DNA of 64,000 nt from CBDBIK01 sp965206145. GTDB taxonomy: Bacteria > Pseudomonadota > Alphaproteobacteria > TMED109. The notes beneath the pieces were generated by a model that saw only the letters and a program-made list of their open reading frames with translations, made no database searches and was not told the origin of the DNA. This document shows, piece by piece, positions 1 through 8,151 of this stretch (position 1 is its first letter; every line of letters begins with the position of its first letter). Where the stretch lies: positions 496,001 through 560,000 of the forward strand of contig CBDBIK010000002.1 of assembly GCA_965206145.1 (NCBI GenBank), read 5' to 3'. The position numbers and the translations under genes were made by a program.

Positions 1-858
1 CAGCGTTCGTTCCGCACTGAAGCCTTCACCCGAAAACACCGCGACGGCACCCTTGAGAACGGTCATCAGGCTTCCCATCACCATCCCAAAGCAGTGATAG
101 AGCGGGACGGGCAAGCAAACGCGATCCGTCTCCCCCACCCCAAGAACCTCGCCGACAAACCAAGCGTTGTTCACGATGTTGCGGTGGGTGAGCGTGGCTC
201 CTTTGGGAAGGCCGGTCGTTCCGCTTGTGAACTGGATATTGACTGCGGCATCGGCATCGAGCTCAGACGCGATCTGCTCAAGCAGGGCGAAATTCGGTGG
301 GGTGGAGGCAATATCTTCAAAGGCAAATGTACCTTCGCATTCCCCGTCCATGCGGATCACAAAACGGAGATCAGGTACCGCCGTTGCGGAAAGCTCCCCG
401 GGCGGACAGTCCGAGAGCTCAAATGCAATCTCTCGCAGCATCTCCAGGTAGTCGGAGGTGCGAAAGCGGGAGGCAAGCACGAGCGCCCTGCATCCAACGC
501 TCGCCAAAGCGTGTTGCAACTCACCGGGACGGTAGGCGGGATTGATCGTCACAAGCACAAGCCCGATACGGGCCGTTGCGAACTGGACAAGCAACCACTC
601 CGGCCGGTTGGGGGCCCAGATTCCGACACGATCTCCGGGGCGAAGACCGAGTCTCAAAAAACCCGTCGCCAATGCATCCACCCTTTCCCTGAAGGCGGCG
701 TAGGTCCATCGGACGCCATGCTCCGGGAACACCGCTGCTTCGTAATCTGGAAAGCGGGAGGCTGTTTCCAACAGTGCCTCCCCGATCGTCGTATCGAGAA
801 GCGGTGCGTCGGTATCGCCAATGACTTCCGAGAGCGGTGCGGAACTTTCCTGGTCCAT
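1..858 (-). CDS. Acyl-CoA synthetase (AMP-forming), N-terminal part, runs off window
   Basis: Reading leftward from an ATG at 858, 286 codons stay open to the window edge, so the C-terminal half is missing only because of the cut. The visible part is the N-terminal domain of an ANL-superfamily AMP-forming ligase. The P-loop-like AMP motif FTSGTTGLPKG is present, followed by the conserved TLTHRNIVNNA and LPVPLYHCFGMV stretches typical of medium/long-chain fatty acyl-CoA synthetases, which activate a carboxylic acid with ATP and CoA. It starts 9 nt after the stop of the M81 peptidase gene, so the two are probably co-transcribed. The exact acyl substrate cannot be read from this fragment. Confidence 0.85.
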   Translation of the reverse strand, partial: MDQESSAPLSEVIGDTDAPLLDTTIGEALLETASRFPDYEAAVFPEHGVRWTYAAFRERVDALATGFLRLGLRPGDRVGIWAPNRPEWLLVQFATARIGLVLVTINPAYRPGELQHALASVGCRALVLASRFRTSDYLEMLREIAFELSDCPPGELSATAVPDLRFVIRMDGECEGTFAFEDIASTPPNFALLEQIASELDADAAVNIQFTSGTTGLPKGATLTHRNIVNNAWFVGEVLGVGETDRVCLPVPLYHCFGMVMGSLMTVLKGAVAVFSGEGFSAERTL

Positions 859-867
859 TTTTTCGCC

Positions 868-2343
868 TCAGGCAGCGGGCATGCGCCGAACATCGGGACG
901 CAACCTGCGGTAGGCAAGCGCATCGTGGTTTACAGGGTTGAGCCCCGGTGCATCCGCGACAAGCATTGCCTTTGCGTGGGCGAAATCCGCCCGGAAGTGT
1001 ACCGAGCTCTTGAGCACCATCACGCGGCAGCCATCCGGATCAATCCCAACATGACGAAACATCGACCTGTCGGCTGCCTGCATGCGCTCCGAAGCCACGG
1101 CGATCTCGACCCCGCCGTAACGCAGTGCGGCCATCGGACCGAGCTCCATCGCCGAGCCTTTGAACATCGGACCCGTCGCCATAAAAGAGCCATCGCTAAC
1201 GGACATCACCTTGACGCGTCCCCGGAAGGGTCTTCGGTTGCTTTTGCCACCAAGATTGACATCGATTTCCGAACCAGCTCCGGCTTCGCACGCCGCTACT
1301 GCGGTCGCTGGATCATGGAAGACCCCGATGGCCAGCCTATCCGCACGGGAGGCGACGAGAGCTTCGAGCATTCCCGTTGTGTCGGAGGCCCCTCCCGCGC
1401 CTGCGTTATCACGCGTGTCAGCAATCACGACAAGACCATCTTCAGCTTCGGATATCCGCAGCGCCTCGGTGACGGCAGCACCGGGTGAGAGAATCGGTCG
1501 AGAGAAAGCACTCTCCGAGCGGGCGAGATCGTCCGCCACCTGGACAACCGCTCTGCGAGCCTGTTCTTCATCCGCGGCGTACGCAAAGACACTGGGCCCT
1601 GCCTCGTTGACGTCCGCCGGCGGAAAACCCATGGCCAGGGAGAGCGTGTGTACTTGCCCCTCGCTTGTGGCCACGAGTTCATAGAGACCGCGAGCAGGCT
1701 CCTCCATCGTCGACTGGCAGACGATGGGAACAAGGTATTCCCCCCGAGCGAGAAACCGGGCCGGAGGACGTCCCACCGCCACTTCTGGTAGGGCGGAATG
1801 AAATACCTTGAGCACCCGCCTACCCGTTTCCGCCATGTCCACGTGCGGATAAGTCCTGAACGCAACCAACGCGTCTGCCGATTCCAACATCCGATCGCTT
1901 ACGTTGGCGTGCAGATCCAGGGCCGCGACGATCGCGACACGCTCGCCCACTGTCTCGCGCACCATCGCGAGCATCGTCCCGTCGCCGTCAAGCTCATGCT
2001 CGGCAACCATCGCACCATGAAGATCCAGAAAGACTCCGTCCACCGGCATGGCCTTGCGAATTCCTTCTAGGATCCGGGCAAGAATGGTCCGATAGGCACA
2101 CTCGGTAACCAGGCCCGAAGGTACCGCTGAACACCAGAGAACCGGGACGATCTCGATGCCTTCCTCGACGGCTGCATCGAGAAATCCCGCGATGGGAAGG
2201 TTCATCCCCCGGGTTGCCGGAGCAATCTGCTGGCCTTCCACCAAGGCAGGCCATCCGTCCGCTGTCACAAACGCATCTAAATCCGCAAGGTATGGCGAAA
2301 AGGTATTGGTTTCATGGATGAAACCTGCGATAGCTACCCGCAT
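868..2343 (-). CDS. M81 family metallopeptidase (MlrC-like)
   Basis: About 491 residues beginning MRVAIAGFIHETNTFSP, the signature N-terminus of the M81/DUF1485 family (microcystinase MlrC and relatives), zinc-dependent hydrolases with a conserved HETNTF metal-site motif. Later conserved blocks include DLHGAM, the DLHANVS segment and AFRTYPHVDMAETG. I chose the ATG at 2343 over the TTG three codons upstream because homologues begin MRVA and an AGAAGGA ribosome site precedes it. The gene is followed at once by the acyl-CoA synthetase. The family also occurs next to amino-acid and peptide transport genes, so the true substrate need not be microcystin. Confidence 0.85.
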   Translation of the reverse strand: MRVAIAGFIHETNTFSPYLADLDAFVTADGWPALVEGQQIAPATRGMNLPIAGFLDAAVEEGIEIVPVLWCSAVPSGLVTECAYRTILARILEGIRKAMPVDGVFLDLHGAMVAEHELDGDGTMLAMVRETVGERVAIVAALDLHANVSDRMLESADALVAFRTYPHVDMAETGRRVLKVFHSALPEVAVGRPPARFLARGEYLVPIVCQSTMEEPARGLYELVATSEGQVHTLSLAMGFPPADVNEAGPSVFAYAADEEQARRAVVQVADDLARSESAFSRPILSPGAAVTEALRISEAEDGLVVIADTRDNAGAGGASDTTGMLEALVASRADRLAIGVFHDPATAVAACEAGAGSEIDVNLGGKSNRRPFRGRVKVMSVSDGSFMATGPMFKGSAMELGPMAALRYGGVEIAVASERMQAADRSMFRHVGIDPDGCRVMVLKSSVHFRADFAHAKAMLVADAPGLNPVNHDALAYRRLRPDVRRMPAA

Positions 2344-2348
2344 AAATG

Positions 2349-2411
2349 TCAATCCTTCTCCGCCTTGGCAGGCTTGGGAGGCTTGGCAGGCTTGGCAGGC
2401 TTCGTGCCCAT
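2349..2411 (-). CDS. Possible 20-residue Lys/Pro/Ala-rich micro-ORF
   Basis: Between the M48 and M81 genes the minus strand has an ATG at 2411 opening a 20-codon frame made of KPA/KPP units (MGTKPAKPAKPPKPAKAEKD), preceded by an AAGG sequence five bases upstream. At DNA level it is a run of four imperfect 9-bp repeats (aagcctgcc). It could be a real micro-protein, the lost basic tail of the upstream protease after a frameshift, or simply a short repeat. Nothing beyond composition supports function. Confidence 0.25.
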   Translation of the reverse strand: MGTKPAKPAKPPKPAKAEKD

Positions 2412-2419
2412 TCCAGCCT

Positions 2420-3847
2420 TCAATGCGAGATGATCTTTACGCGGGTTCCAGGAGATGGGTGGTCAGCGTCGGCGATCCCATTGAGGATTCGGAACCACGC
2501 CTCCGCTTCCGCCTCCACCGCCATCCCGTCTGCAAGCGCTTCCACGGTATCGTCCGGACCCACTGTGATCACCCGGATTCTGCGTGAGAGCAGATCCTCG
2601 TGTTCGAACTGATCAATCCTCCGGAAACTGTGCGTAGTCCGCAACAGTTGCCTCTCGACGGCAAGCGTCCGGGCAATCGGTGAGAGAAACCGAAACCGCC
2701 ACAGCCAGGTGCCGTCCCAGTCGTACAGAACAGTGCGCACGTCGTATCGGCGGCCGTCCTGAATCACGTTGCGACGGATGCCCGTGACCGCCTCCATGCC
2801 GTTCACCGCGAAGACCACCACATCGTCATCCTCGTCCCTGAGGTAATCCCTGATCTCCGGCTGCCAGGTCCTGTTCACACCATCGAAAATAATCACCGTC
2901 CCGTCGGATCCGAAAGCGTAGACAGCCTGATCGCGGTTGTCGTAGCGAAAGCCAGGGGGAGCGGTGAAAGCGAACCCGAGTGCGGGGTGGAAGAAGGTCC
3001 CGTCCCGCACGAAGCCGTCCTCGCCCTTTTCCCCGTAGACAAGTCCGTCAATCTGATCGAGATAGACATCGCTTCCCTCGATCGGGGTGCCTCCCGCCAC
3101 CGGACCCTTTGCGAGGCGTTGTGCCTTGACCAACCTATCGGCATCCGGAGGATGGCTTGCAAAAAAATCGAGACCTGCGAACCGGGTTCCCATCGTCCGG
3201 GCTAGGATCTGCTTGTGTCGACCCATGGTCGCGAACATCCTGGCTGATGCACGCGTATCGAAACCCGCCTTGCGCATGTAGGTGATTCCGAGAGCATCCG
3301 CCTCCAGTTCGTCCGACTGAGAGTACTGCGCAAGAACACCTCGTGCCCCGAGATTCAAGATCTCCCGAGCTGCCTGATTATCCGTAACCTGACCGACAAT
3401 CGTTCCGATAATGCCGGCGAGAGCCCCGCGATTCCTACGCTGTGTTGAATGCCTGGCCACCACGTGTCCAATCTCGTGGCCAATGACAGATGCAATTTCC
3501 GCCTCCGAGTTGGCCAGGGCGAGTAGCCCACGCGTCACGTAAACGTAACCACCAGGAAGAGCGAAGGCGTTTACGGTCGGATCGTCGAGAATGGTGAACG
3601 TCCATTCTTGAATGTTGGAACCAGTGGTGGCGGCTAGGAAATTCCCGATGCTCGCGAAGTATTTCGTCAGAAGGGGATCCTCGTAAGCTCCGCCAAACTG
3701 CTGCAAGATTTTCGGATGTTCCCGAGCACCAATGCTCGCCTCGTCGTCCGAGAATACGGTGGCCTGGAGAGGTGTTGGCCACAAGAGCAGGAAAGCAAAG
3801 AAACCCGCCCGGAGATACATCGGGCGTACAGCCCTAGCAGTGATCAT
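2420..3847 (-). CDS. M48 family metalloprotease, BepA/YfgC-like, secreted
   Basis: 475 residues. A hydrophobic signal segment lies near residues 12-29 (AGFFAFLLLWPTPLQA). The zinc site is HEIGH (His124, Glu125, His128), and ELEAD further on supplies the third-ligand region typical of M48. The BepA/LoiP group acts in the periplasm on outer-membrane protein assembly and quality control. The C-terminal 50 residues (ITVGPDDTVEALADGM through TRVKI) look like a weak LysM/GW-type domain, common in this family. The ATG at 3847 has its AGGAG almost abutting it; MYLRAGFF at 3820 is an alternative start that would still leave a good signal peptide. Confidence 0.88.
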   Translation of the reverse strand: MITARAVRPMYLRAGFFAFLLLWPTPLQATVFSDDEASIGAREHPKILQQFGGAYEDPLLTKYFASIGNFLAATTGSNIQEWTFTILDDPTVNAFALPGGYVYVTRGLLALANSEAEIASVIGHEIGHVVARHSTQRRNRGALAGIIGTIVGQVTDNQAAREILNLGARGVLAQYSQSDELEADALGITYMRKAGFDTRASARMFATMGRHKQILARTMGTRFAGLDFFASHPPDADRLVKAQRLAKGPVAGGTPIEGSDVYLDQIDGLVYGEKGEDGFVRDGTFFHPALGFAFTAPPGFRYDNRDQAVYAFGSDGTVIIFDGVNRTWQPEIRDYLRDEDDDVVVFAVNGMEAVTGIRRNVIQDGRRYDVRTVLYDWDGTWLWRFRFLSPIARTLAVERQLLRTTHSFRRIDQFEHEDLLSRRIRVITVGPDDTVEALADGMAVEAEAEAWFRILNGIADADHPSPGTRVKIISH

Positions 3848-3960
3848 CTCCTAAGGATACTCACCGCGCGCATCCTCCGCAGCGCGAGGGCGTGACCGTC
3901 TTGCTCTGCTCCTGCTAGAAGTGTCTCCACCGCTTGCACACGACCCGAATGGAGCTTGCA

Positions 3961-4416
3961 ATGTCCCTTTCCTCTGAACTCCTTGCCGTATTCGAGATCG
4001 CCGTCGAAAAACCGATCGTCCTCGATTCCACCCCTTCGGGACAGCGCCTGATCGTCAATGTCACCGGCGGCACTTTCGAAGGGCCGGAATTTCAGGGAAA
4101 AATTCTCCCAGGTGGCGGCGACTGGCTCGTGCTCCGCCGGGATGGCTCCCTGCAACTCGACGTGCGCGCAACCCTCGAAACCCACGATGGGGCACTCGTC
4201 TACATGGTCTACCGAGGAGTGCGTACCGGGCCGCCCGGAGTGATAAAGCGTCTGAATGCCGGAGAAAATGTAGACCCTTCCGAGTACTATTTCCGGATCG
4301 CCCCTTTCTTCGAGACTGGTGCCGAGAATTACGCTTGGCTCAATGGTCTCGTCTGTGTCGGCATCGGCGAGAGAAAGCCGTCCGGCCCCCGCTACGAAGT
4401 ACATCGAATCCTGTGA
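3961..4416 (+). CDS. DUF3237 domain-containing protein
   Basis: 151 residues matching the DUF3237 pattern: a VTGGTFEGPEFQGKILPGG start, GDWLVLRRDGSLQLDVR, a GVRTGPPGV turn, VDPSEYYFR, and a final ENYAWLNGLVCVGIGERK. The family is a small beta-rich fold of unknown activity, often near catabolic genes. The start is the ATG with GGAG six bases upstream; an in-frame TTG at 3934 is less likely. Its stop overlaps the GTG of the following lipoprotein gene in a GTGA junction, so the two are translationally coupled. Confidence 0.75.
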   Translation: MSLSSELLAVFEIAVEKPIVLDSTPSGQRLIVNVTGGTFEGPEFQGKILPGGGDWLVLRRDGSLQLDVRATLETHDGALVYMVYRGVRTGPPGVIKRLNAGENVDPSEYYFRIAPFFETGAENYAWLNGLVCVGIGERKPSGPRYEVHRIL

Positions 4417-5564
4417 CGGTCCCTCGAAGAGCTCTTGCCCTTATCCTTGCAGCCTTCTTCGCCACGGCGGTCGGCTGTTCCCCCGACGACCGGAACTTCA
4501 CTGACTATCCGGGGTTTGCAGAGCATTATGCAACGTATCCGCCTCGGACAACGACACCGACGGAATCCGAGCGCGCACTCCTTGAACGATATCGTCCGCG
4601 AATCTTCCTTCCCGAGGGGAACGAGGGGCCGATCGACTTCTATCGGGATTACATCGCGTACGGGACGCTCTGGAACGAAAACGGCGAGATCGTCTCCGAC
4701 GACGTCGCCCCTGAGATCCTCAACAGCGTCCGCAAGACCCGTGCCGTCTTCTCTCACCGAGCGTCAAACACTCCTACCAATCCTGTCGTCTACGCCCGCA
4801 TCGACCAGGAAAATTTCGAGCTTGGAGGACGCACCCGCGAGTTCACTTTCCTCAACTACACGCTCGTCTTTCGACACTCAGGCGTGGCGGCAGGAACTGC
4901 CGGACTTCGAGGCTTTCTCCTCTCCCTGATCGGCGATCTCGATGATTGGCACCAACTCGATCACTACACGTCGGTGACCATAGCCCTGGACGAAGAACTG
5001 CGCCCACGCGCAGCATGCTTCCAGCACCACAATCACATGCGGACCTACATACTGGGAGCGACAGAAGGCACAGGGAAACTTGCACTTCCGCCGGACGGCC
5101 GCATCGCCATCGACGTCGCGATTCGCTCCAACGAGCTCTACCCGCATGCCTCAGAAGGGGCGGAACACCGCGTAGTACCGCTCATGGACGAGGATTCAAT
5201 TTCCTACCTGATCATGGGGGGAGATGCGCCGTTCATGTCGAGCATCGACATCACCTCACCTGACAAGGAAATCGACCCACCGCTCGCCTATCTTGCGCCA
5301 GTGGATGCGTTCTACACCTTCCGGGGTTGGCTCGGGGAGCGCCGAAGCCTCCCAGGAAGGGACGGCCCTCCCGGTGCCGACTACAACACCTTGCCTTCTC
5401 TGAAAAATCGTTCGCTGCAGATGATCGTTTTCCACTGGTGGAACGGCGATCATAACTATGCCAAATGGTTCCAAAATGCCGAGCGGGATGGCAGGCACAA
5501 GTTCTCATCTTCCGGGCTCACACCCTTCCGAGAGCGCTTCGCAAAGATGCTCGACGCTCTGTAA
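4413..5564 (+). CDS. Predicted lipoprotein of unknown function
   Basis: 383 residues starting at a GTG that overlaps the preceding stop (GTGA). Residues 1-20 form a lipoprotein signal with a lipobox ending AVGC, so the mature protein should be anchored by its cysteine. I do not recognise the rest. It has conserved-looking tryptophan and histidine blocks (DLDDWHQLDHYTSVT, CFQHHNHMRTYI, IVFHWWNGDHNYAKW). The His/Asp-rich stretches could bind metal, but no catalytic motif is recognisable. Coupling with the DUF3237 gene suggests a joint role. Confidence 0.7.
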   Translation: MTVPRRALALILAAFFATAVGCSPDDRNFTDYPGFAEHYATYPPRTTTPTESERALLERYRPRIFLPEGNEGPIDFYRDYIAYGTLWNENGEIVSDDVAPEILNSVRKTRAVFSHRASNTPTNPVVYARIDQENFELGGRTREFTFLNYTLVFRHSGVAAGTAGLRGFLLSLIGDLDDWHQLDHYTSVTIALDEELRPRAACFQHHNHMRTYILGATEGTGKLALPPDGRIAIDVAIRSNELYPHASEGAEHRVVPLMDEDSISYLIMGGDAPFMSSIDITSPDKEIDPPLAYLAPVDAFYTFRGWLGERRSLPGRDGPPGADYNTLPSLKNRSLQMIVFHWWNGDHNYAKWFQNAERDGRHKFSSSGLTPFRERFAKMLDAL

Positions 5565-5573
5565 AGAAGCAGG

Positions 5574-7292
5574 TCAGATGTCGGCGTAGCAGTGGCTCTC
5601 AGCCTTCGCGCCAGGGTGCGTCACCGCACCGGCGCGCGCAGAGCCCACGAGCTGGGCGTACTTCCACAGTTCACCTGAATTGTAGTCGGTGCCTTGGGGC
5701 TTCCATGCTTTCTTCCGCTCCTCGAGCTCGGAATCTTCGATCCCGACGGAAAGCTCACCCTTCTCGGCATCAATGACGATCAGATCACCGTCCTGAAGCA
5801 ACCCGATGGGACCGCCGACTGCCGCTTCCGGACCGACGTGGCCGATGCAAAAGCCACGGGTCGCTCCGGAGAAACGTCCATCGGTGATCAGCGCGACCTT
5901 CTCGCCGAGTCCCTGCCCATAGATCGCAGATGTCGTAGCCAGCATCTCGCGCATGCCGGGGCCTCCTTTCGGGCCCTCGTAGCGGATCACGATCACGTCA
6001 CCGTCGGCAATCTCATGCCGCTCGACGGCGGCGTAGGCATCTTCCTCGCAGTCGAAGACACGTGCCGGGCCTTCATGACGGAGGCGGGCCATGCCGGCAA
6101 CCTTCACGATGGCACCCTCGGGTGCAAGGTTGCCCTTGAGGCCCACGACACCACCGGTTGGCGAGAGAGGTTTCTTCGTGGGATAGATCACATCTTGATC
6201 CTCGGGGAAACTCACACCAACGAGATTCTCGGCGATGGTCTTGCCGGTTACGGACAAACAGTCCCCGTGGATCAGACCTCCCTCGTGGAGTGCCTTCATC
6301 AGTACCTGCACGCCTCCCACTTCATAGAGATCCTTCGCCACATACCGACCACCCGGTTTGAGATCAGCGATGTACGGAGTCGAACGGAAAATCTCGGTCA
6401 CGTCGAACAGGTCGAAGTCAATCCCGCACTCATGAGCGATTGCGGGCAGATGCAGGGCCGCGTTCGTGGAACCGCCTGAGGCGGCGACTACGCGGGCTGC
6501 GTTCTCGAGTGCCTCGCGAGTGATGATGTCACGGGGACGAATATTCTTCTCGATCAGGTTCATCACCGTCTGCCCTGAGGCGAAGGCGTATTCGTCGCGT
6601 GTCTGATAGGGCGCAGGTGCCATCGCCGAGTGCGGCAATGCGATCCCCAACGCTTCCGAGACGCAAGCCATGGTGTTGGCGGTGAACTGGCCGCCGCACG
6701 ATCCCGCCGAGGGGCAAGCCACCCTCTCGATTTCGTCGAGATCGCCCTCGTTCATCGTACCACCGTAGTACTGGCCAACCGCTTCGAACACGTCCTGGAC
6801 AGTTACGTCCTTGCCCCGGAAGCGGCCCGGCATGATCGAACCGCCATAGAGGAACACGCTCGGGACGTTGAGGCGCGCCATGGCCATCATTACGCCGGGG
6901 AGAGACTTGTCGCAGCCAGCAAGCCCCACGAGTCCGTCGTAGGAATGACCTCGCACCGTAAGTTCAATGGTGTCGGCGATAGCCTCACGGCTAGCCAGCG
7001 ATGCCTTCATGCCCTGGTGACCCATGGCGATACCATCAGTGACGGTGATGGTCGTGAATTCCCGAGGAGTTCCCTTGGCTGAAGTGACACCGTGCTTGGC
7101 GGCCTGTGCCTGGCGGCCGAGCGTAATGTTGCAGGGAGCCGCCTCATTCCAGGTGGTGGCGACACCAATGAATGGCTGGTGGATCTCTTCGCTCGTCAAT
7201 CCCATTGCGTAGTAATAGGACCGGTGCGGAGCACGACCTGGCCCCTCGGTAACATGTCTACTGGGCAGACGGCTTTTATCAATCTTCACCAT
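5574..7292 (-). CDS. ilvD: Dihydroxy-acid dehydratase
   Basis: 572 residues from MVKIDKSRLPSRHVTEGPG. It dehydrates 2,3-dihydroxy acids in valine, leucine and isoleucine synthesis in the cytosol. The IlvD/Edd signatures LAGCDKSLPG and CPSAGSCGG carry iron-sulfur cysteines, and the C-terminal TDGRFSGATRG motif is intact, as is CNITLGRQAQAAK near the N-terminus. Length is normal for the 560-570-residue class. An upstream in-frame start at 7319 is possible but adds nine residues not expected in the family. It lies alone, convergent with the lipoprotein gene. Confidence 0.95.
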   Translation of the reverse strand: MVKIDKSRLPSRHVTEGPGRAPHRSYYYAMGLTSEEIHQPFIGVATTWNEAAPCNITLGRQAQAAKHGVTSAKGTPREFTTITVTDGIAMGHQGMKASLASREAIADTIELTVRGHSYDGLVGLAGCDKSLPGVMMAMARLNVPSVFLYGGSIMPGRFRGKDVTVQDVFEAVGQYYGGTMNEGDLDEIERVACPSAGSCGGQFTANTMACVSEALGIALPHSAMAPAPYQTRDEYAFASGQTVMNLIEKNIRPRDIITREALENAARVVAASGGSTNAALHLPAIAHECGIDFDLFDVTEIFRSTPYIADLKPGGRYVAKDLYEVGGVQVLMKALHEGGLIHGDCLSVTGKTIAENLVGVSFPEDQDVIYPTKKPLSPTGGVVGLKGNLAPEGAIVKVAGMARLRHEGPARVFDCEEDAYAAVERHEIADGDVIVIRYEGPKGGPGMREMLATTSAIYGQGLGEKVALITDGRFSGATRGFCIGHVGPEAAVGGPIGLLQDGDLIVIDAEKGELSVGIEDSELEERKKAWKPQGTDYNSGELWKYAQLVGSARAGAVTHPGAKAESHCYADI

Positions 7293-7395
7293 GAAATCAT
7301 CCCGGAATGGATGCCCCAACTGCGGGGCACGGACCAGAATAATGAGGGACTCGAGCTCCCGCTAGAAGCGGGTCCGGTGCTCCGTCGTCCTCCCC

Positions 7396-8151
7396 CTACC
7401 ACGGCCCGCGCCTCCGAAGCCAGATTCGGGGCGCACGCACCGCCTGTCGGGTCTTGCCTTCCTTGCTTTGCAGACCGCCGTCATCAAACCATGGGACGTC
7501 TGCTCGTTTGAAGATCGCGACTAGAGCCATGCCTGCGATGAATCCTCCGACGTGGGCAAACCAGGCCACTCCTGGCGCGCCAGGAGGCGTGCTGGCGGCA
7601 CTGAGTGCCTGTCCTGCAAACCACACCCCCAGCAACACCCATGCCCGCAGGCGTATCACGGTGATGAAAATCCCGAGGAAGACCAGCGTCGACACCCGCG
7701 CCCTAGGATGGAGGAGCAGATAGGCGCCGAGCACGCCCGACACAGCACCGCTCGCCCCGATCATCGGCACTCTCGAATCGGGAGCCACCGCCACCTGCAG
7801 TGCCGCTGCCGCAATTCCGCAAAGCAGGTAGAAAATGAGGAACTTTCCACGCCCGGTAGCATCCTCAACGTTGTTTCCAAAAATCCACAAAAACAGCACG
7901 TTCCCGGCAAGGTGCATGAAACCACCATGCAAGAACATCGACGTAATCACGCTCGTCGTCGCCCCGGCACTCCCGGGAACCCCCGGCACATCCCCGACAA
8001 GACGGGCAGGAATGAGCCCATAGCGGATCGCGACAGGCCCTACCCCGCCCGCCTGAAACTGCCATGCGAATGCCACGATGCAGGCCACGACCAGGGCCGC
8101 GGTGACGATCGCGAAACGCGATGTGGGATTGTCGTCATGAAGTGGAAACAT
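7396..8151 (-). CDS. Rhomboid family intramembrane serine protease
   Basis: 251 residues from MFPLHDDNPTSR with about six membrane helices. The catalytic serine sits in GASGAVSG (Ser134) and the histidine in WFAHVGG (His200). The HGGFMHLAGNVLFLWIFG segment with the conserved oxyanion His/Asn is also present. The enzyme cleaves transmembrane segments of other proteins. Its ATG overlaps the last 17 bases of the upstream acyl-CoA synthetase gene, implying an operon. The N-terminal extension in the longer open frame is ignored because it overlaps the neighbour and lacks family similarity. Confidence 0.92.
   Translation of the reverse strand: MFPLHDDNPTSRFAIVTAALVVACIVAFAWQFQAGGVGPVAIRYGLIPARLVGDVPGVPGSAGATTSVITSMFLHGGFMHLAGNVLFLWIFGNNVEDATGRGKFLIFYLLCGIAAAALQVAVAPDSRVPMIGASGAVSGVLGAYLLLHPRARVSTLVFLGIFITVIRLRAWVLLGVWFAGQALSAASTPPGAPGVAWFAHVGGFIAGMALVAIFKRADVPWFDDGGLQSKEGKTRQAVRAPRIWLRRRGPW

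Noticed and set aside
94..1488. 464-codon plus-strand frame
   Set aside because: Opposite the acyl-CoA synthetase and M81 peptidase, both with clear family motifs; composition is unlike a protein.
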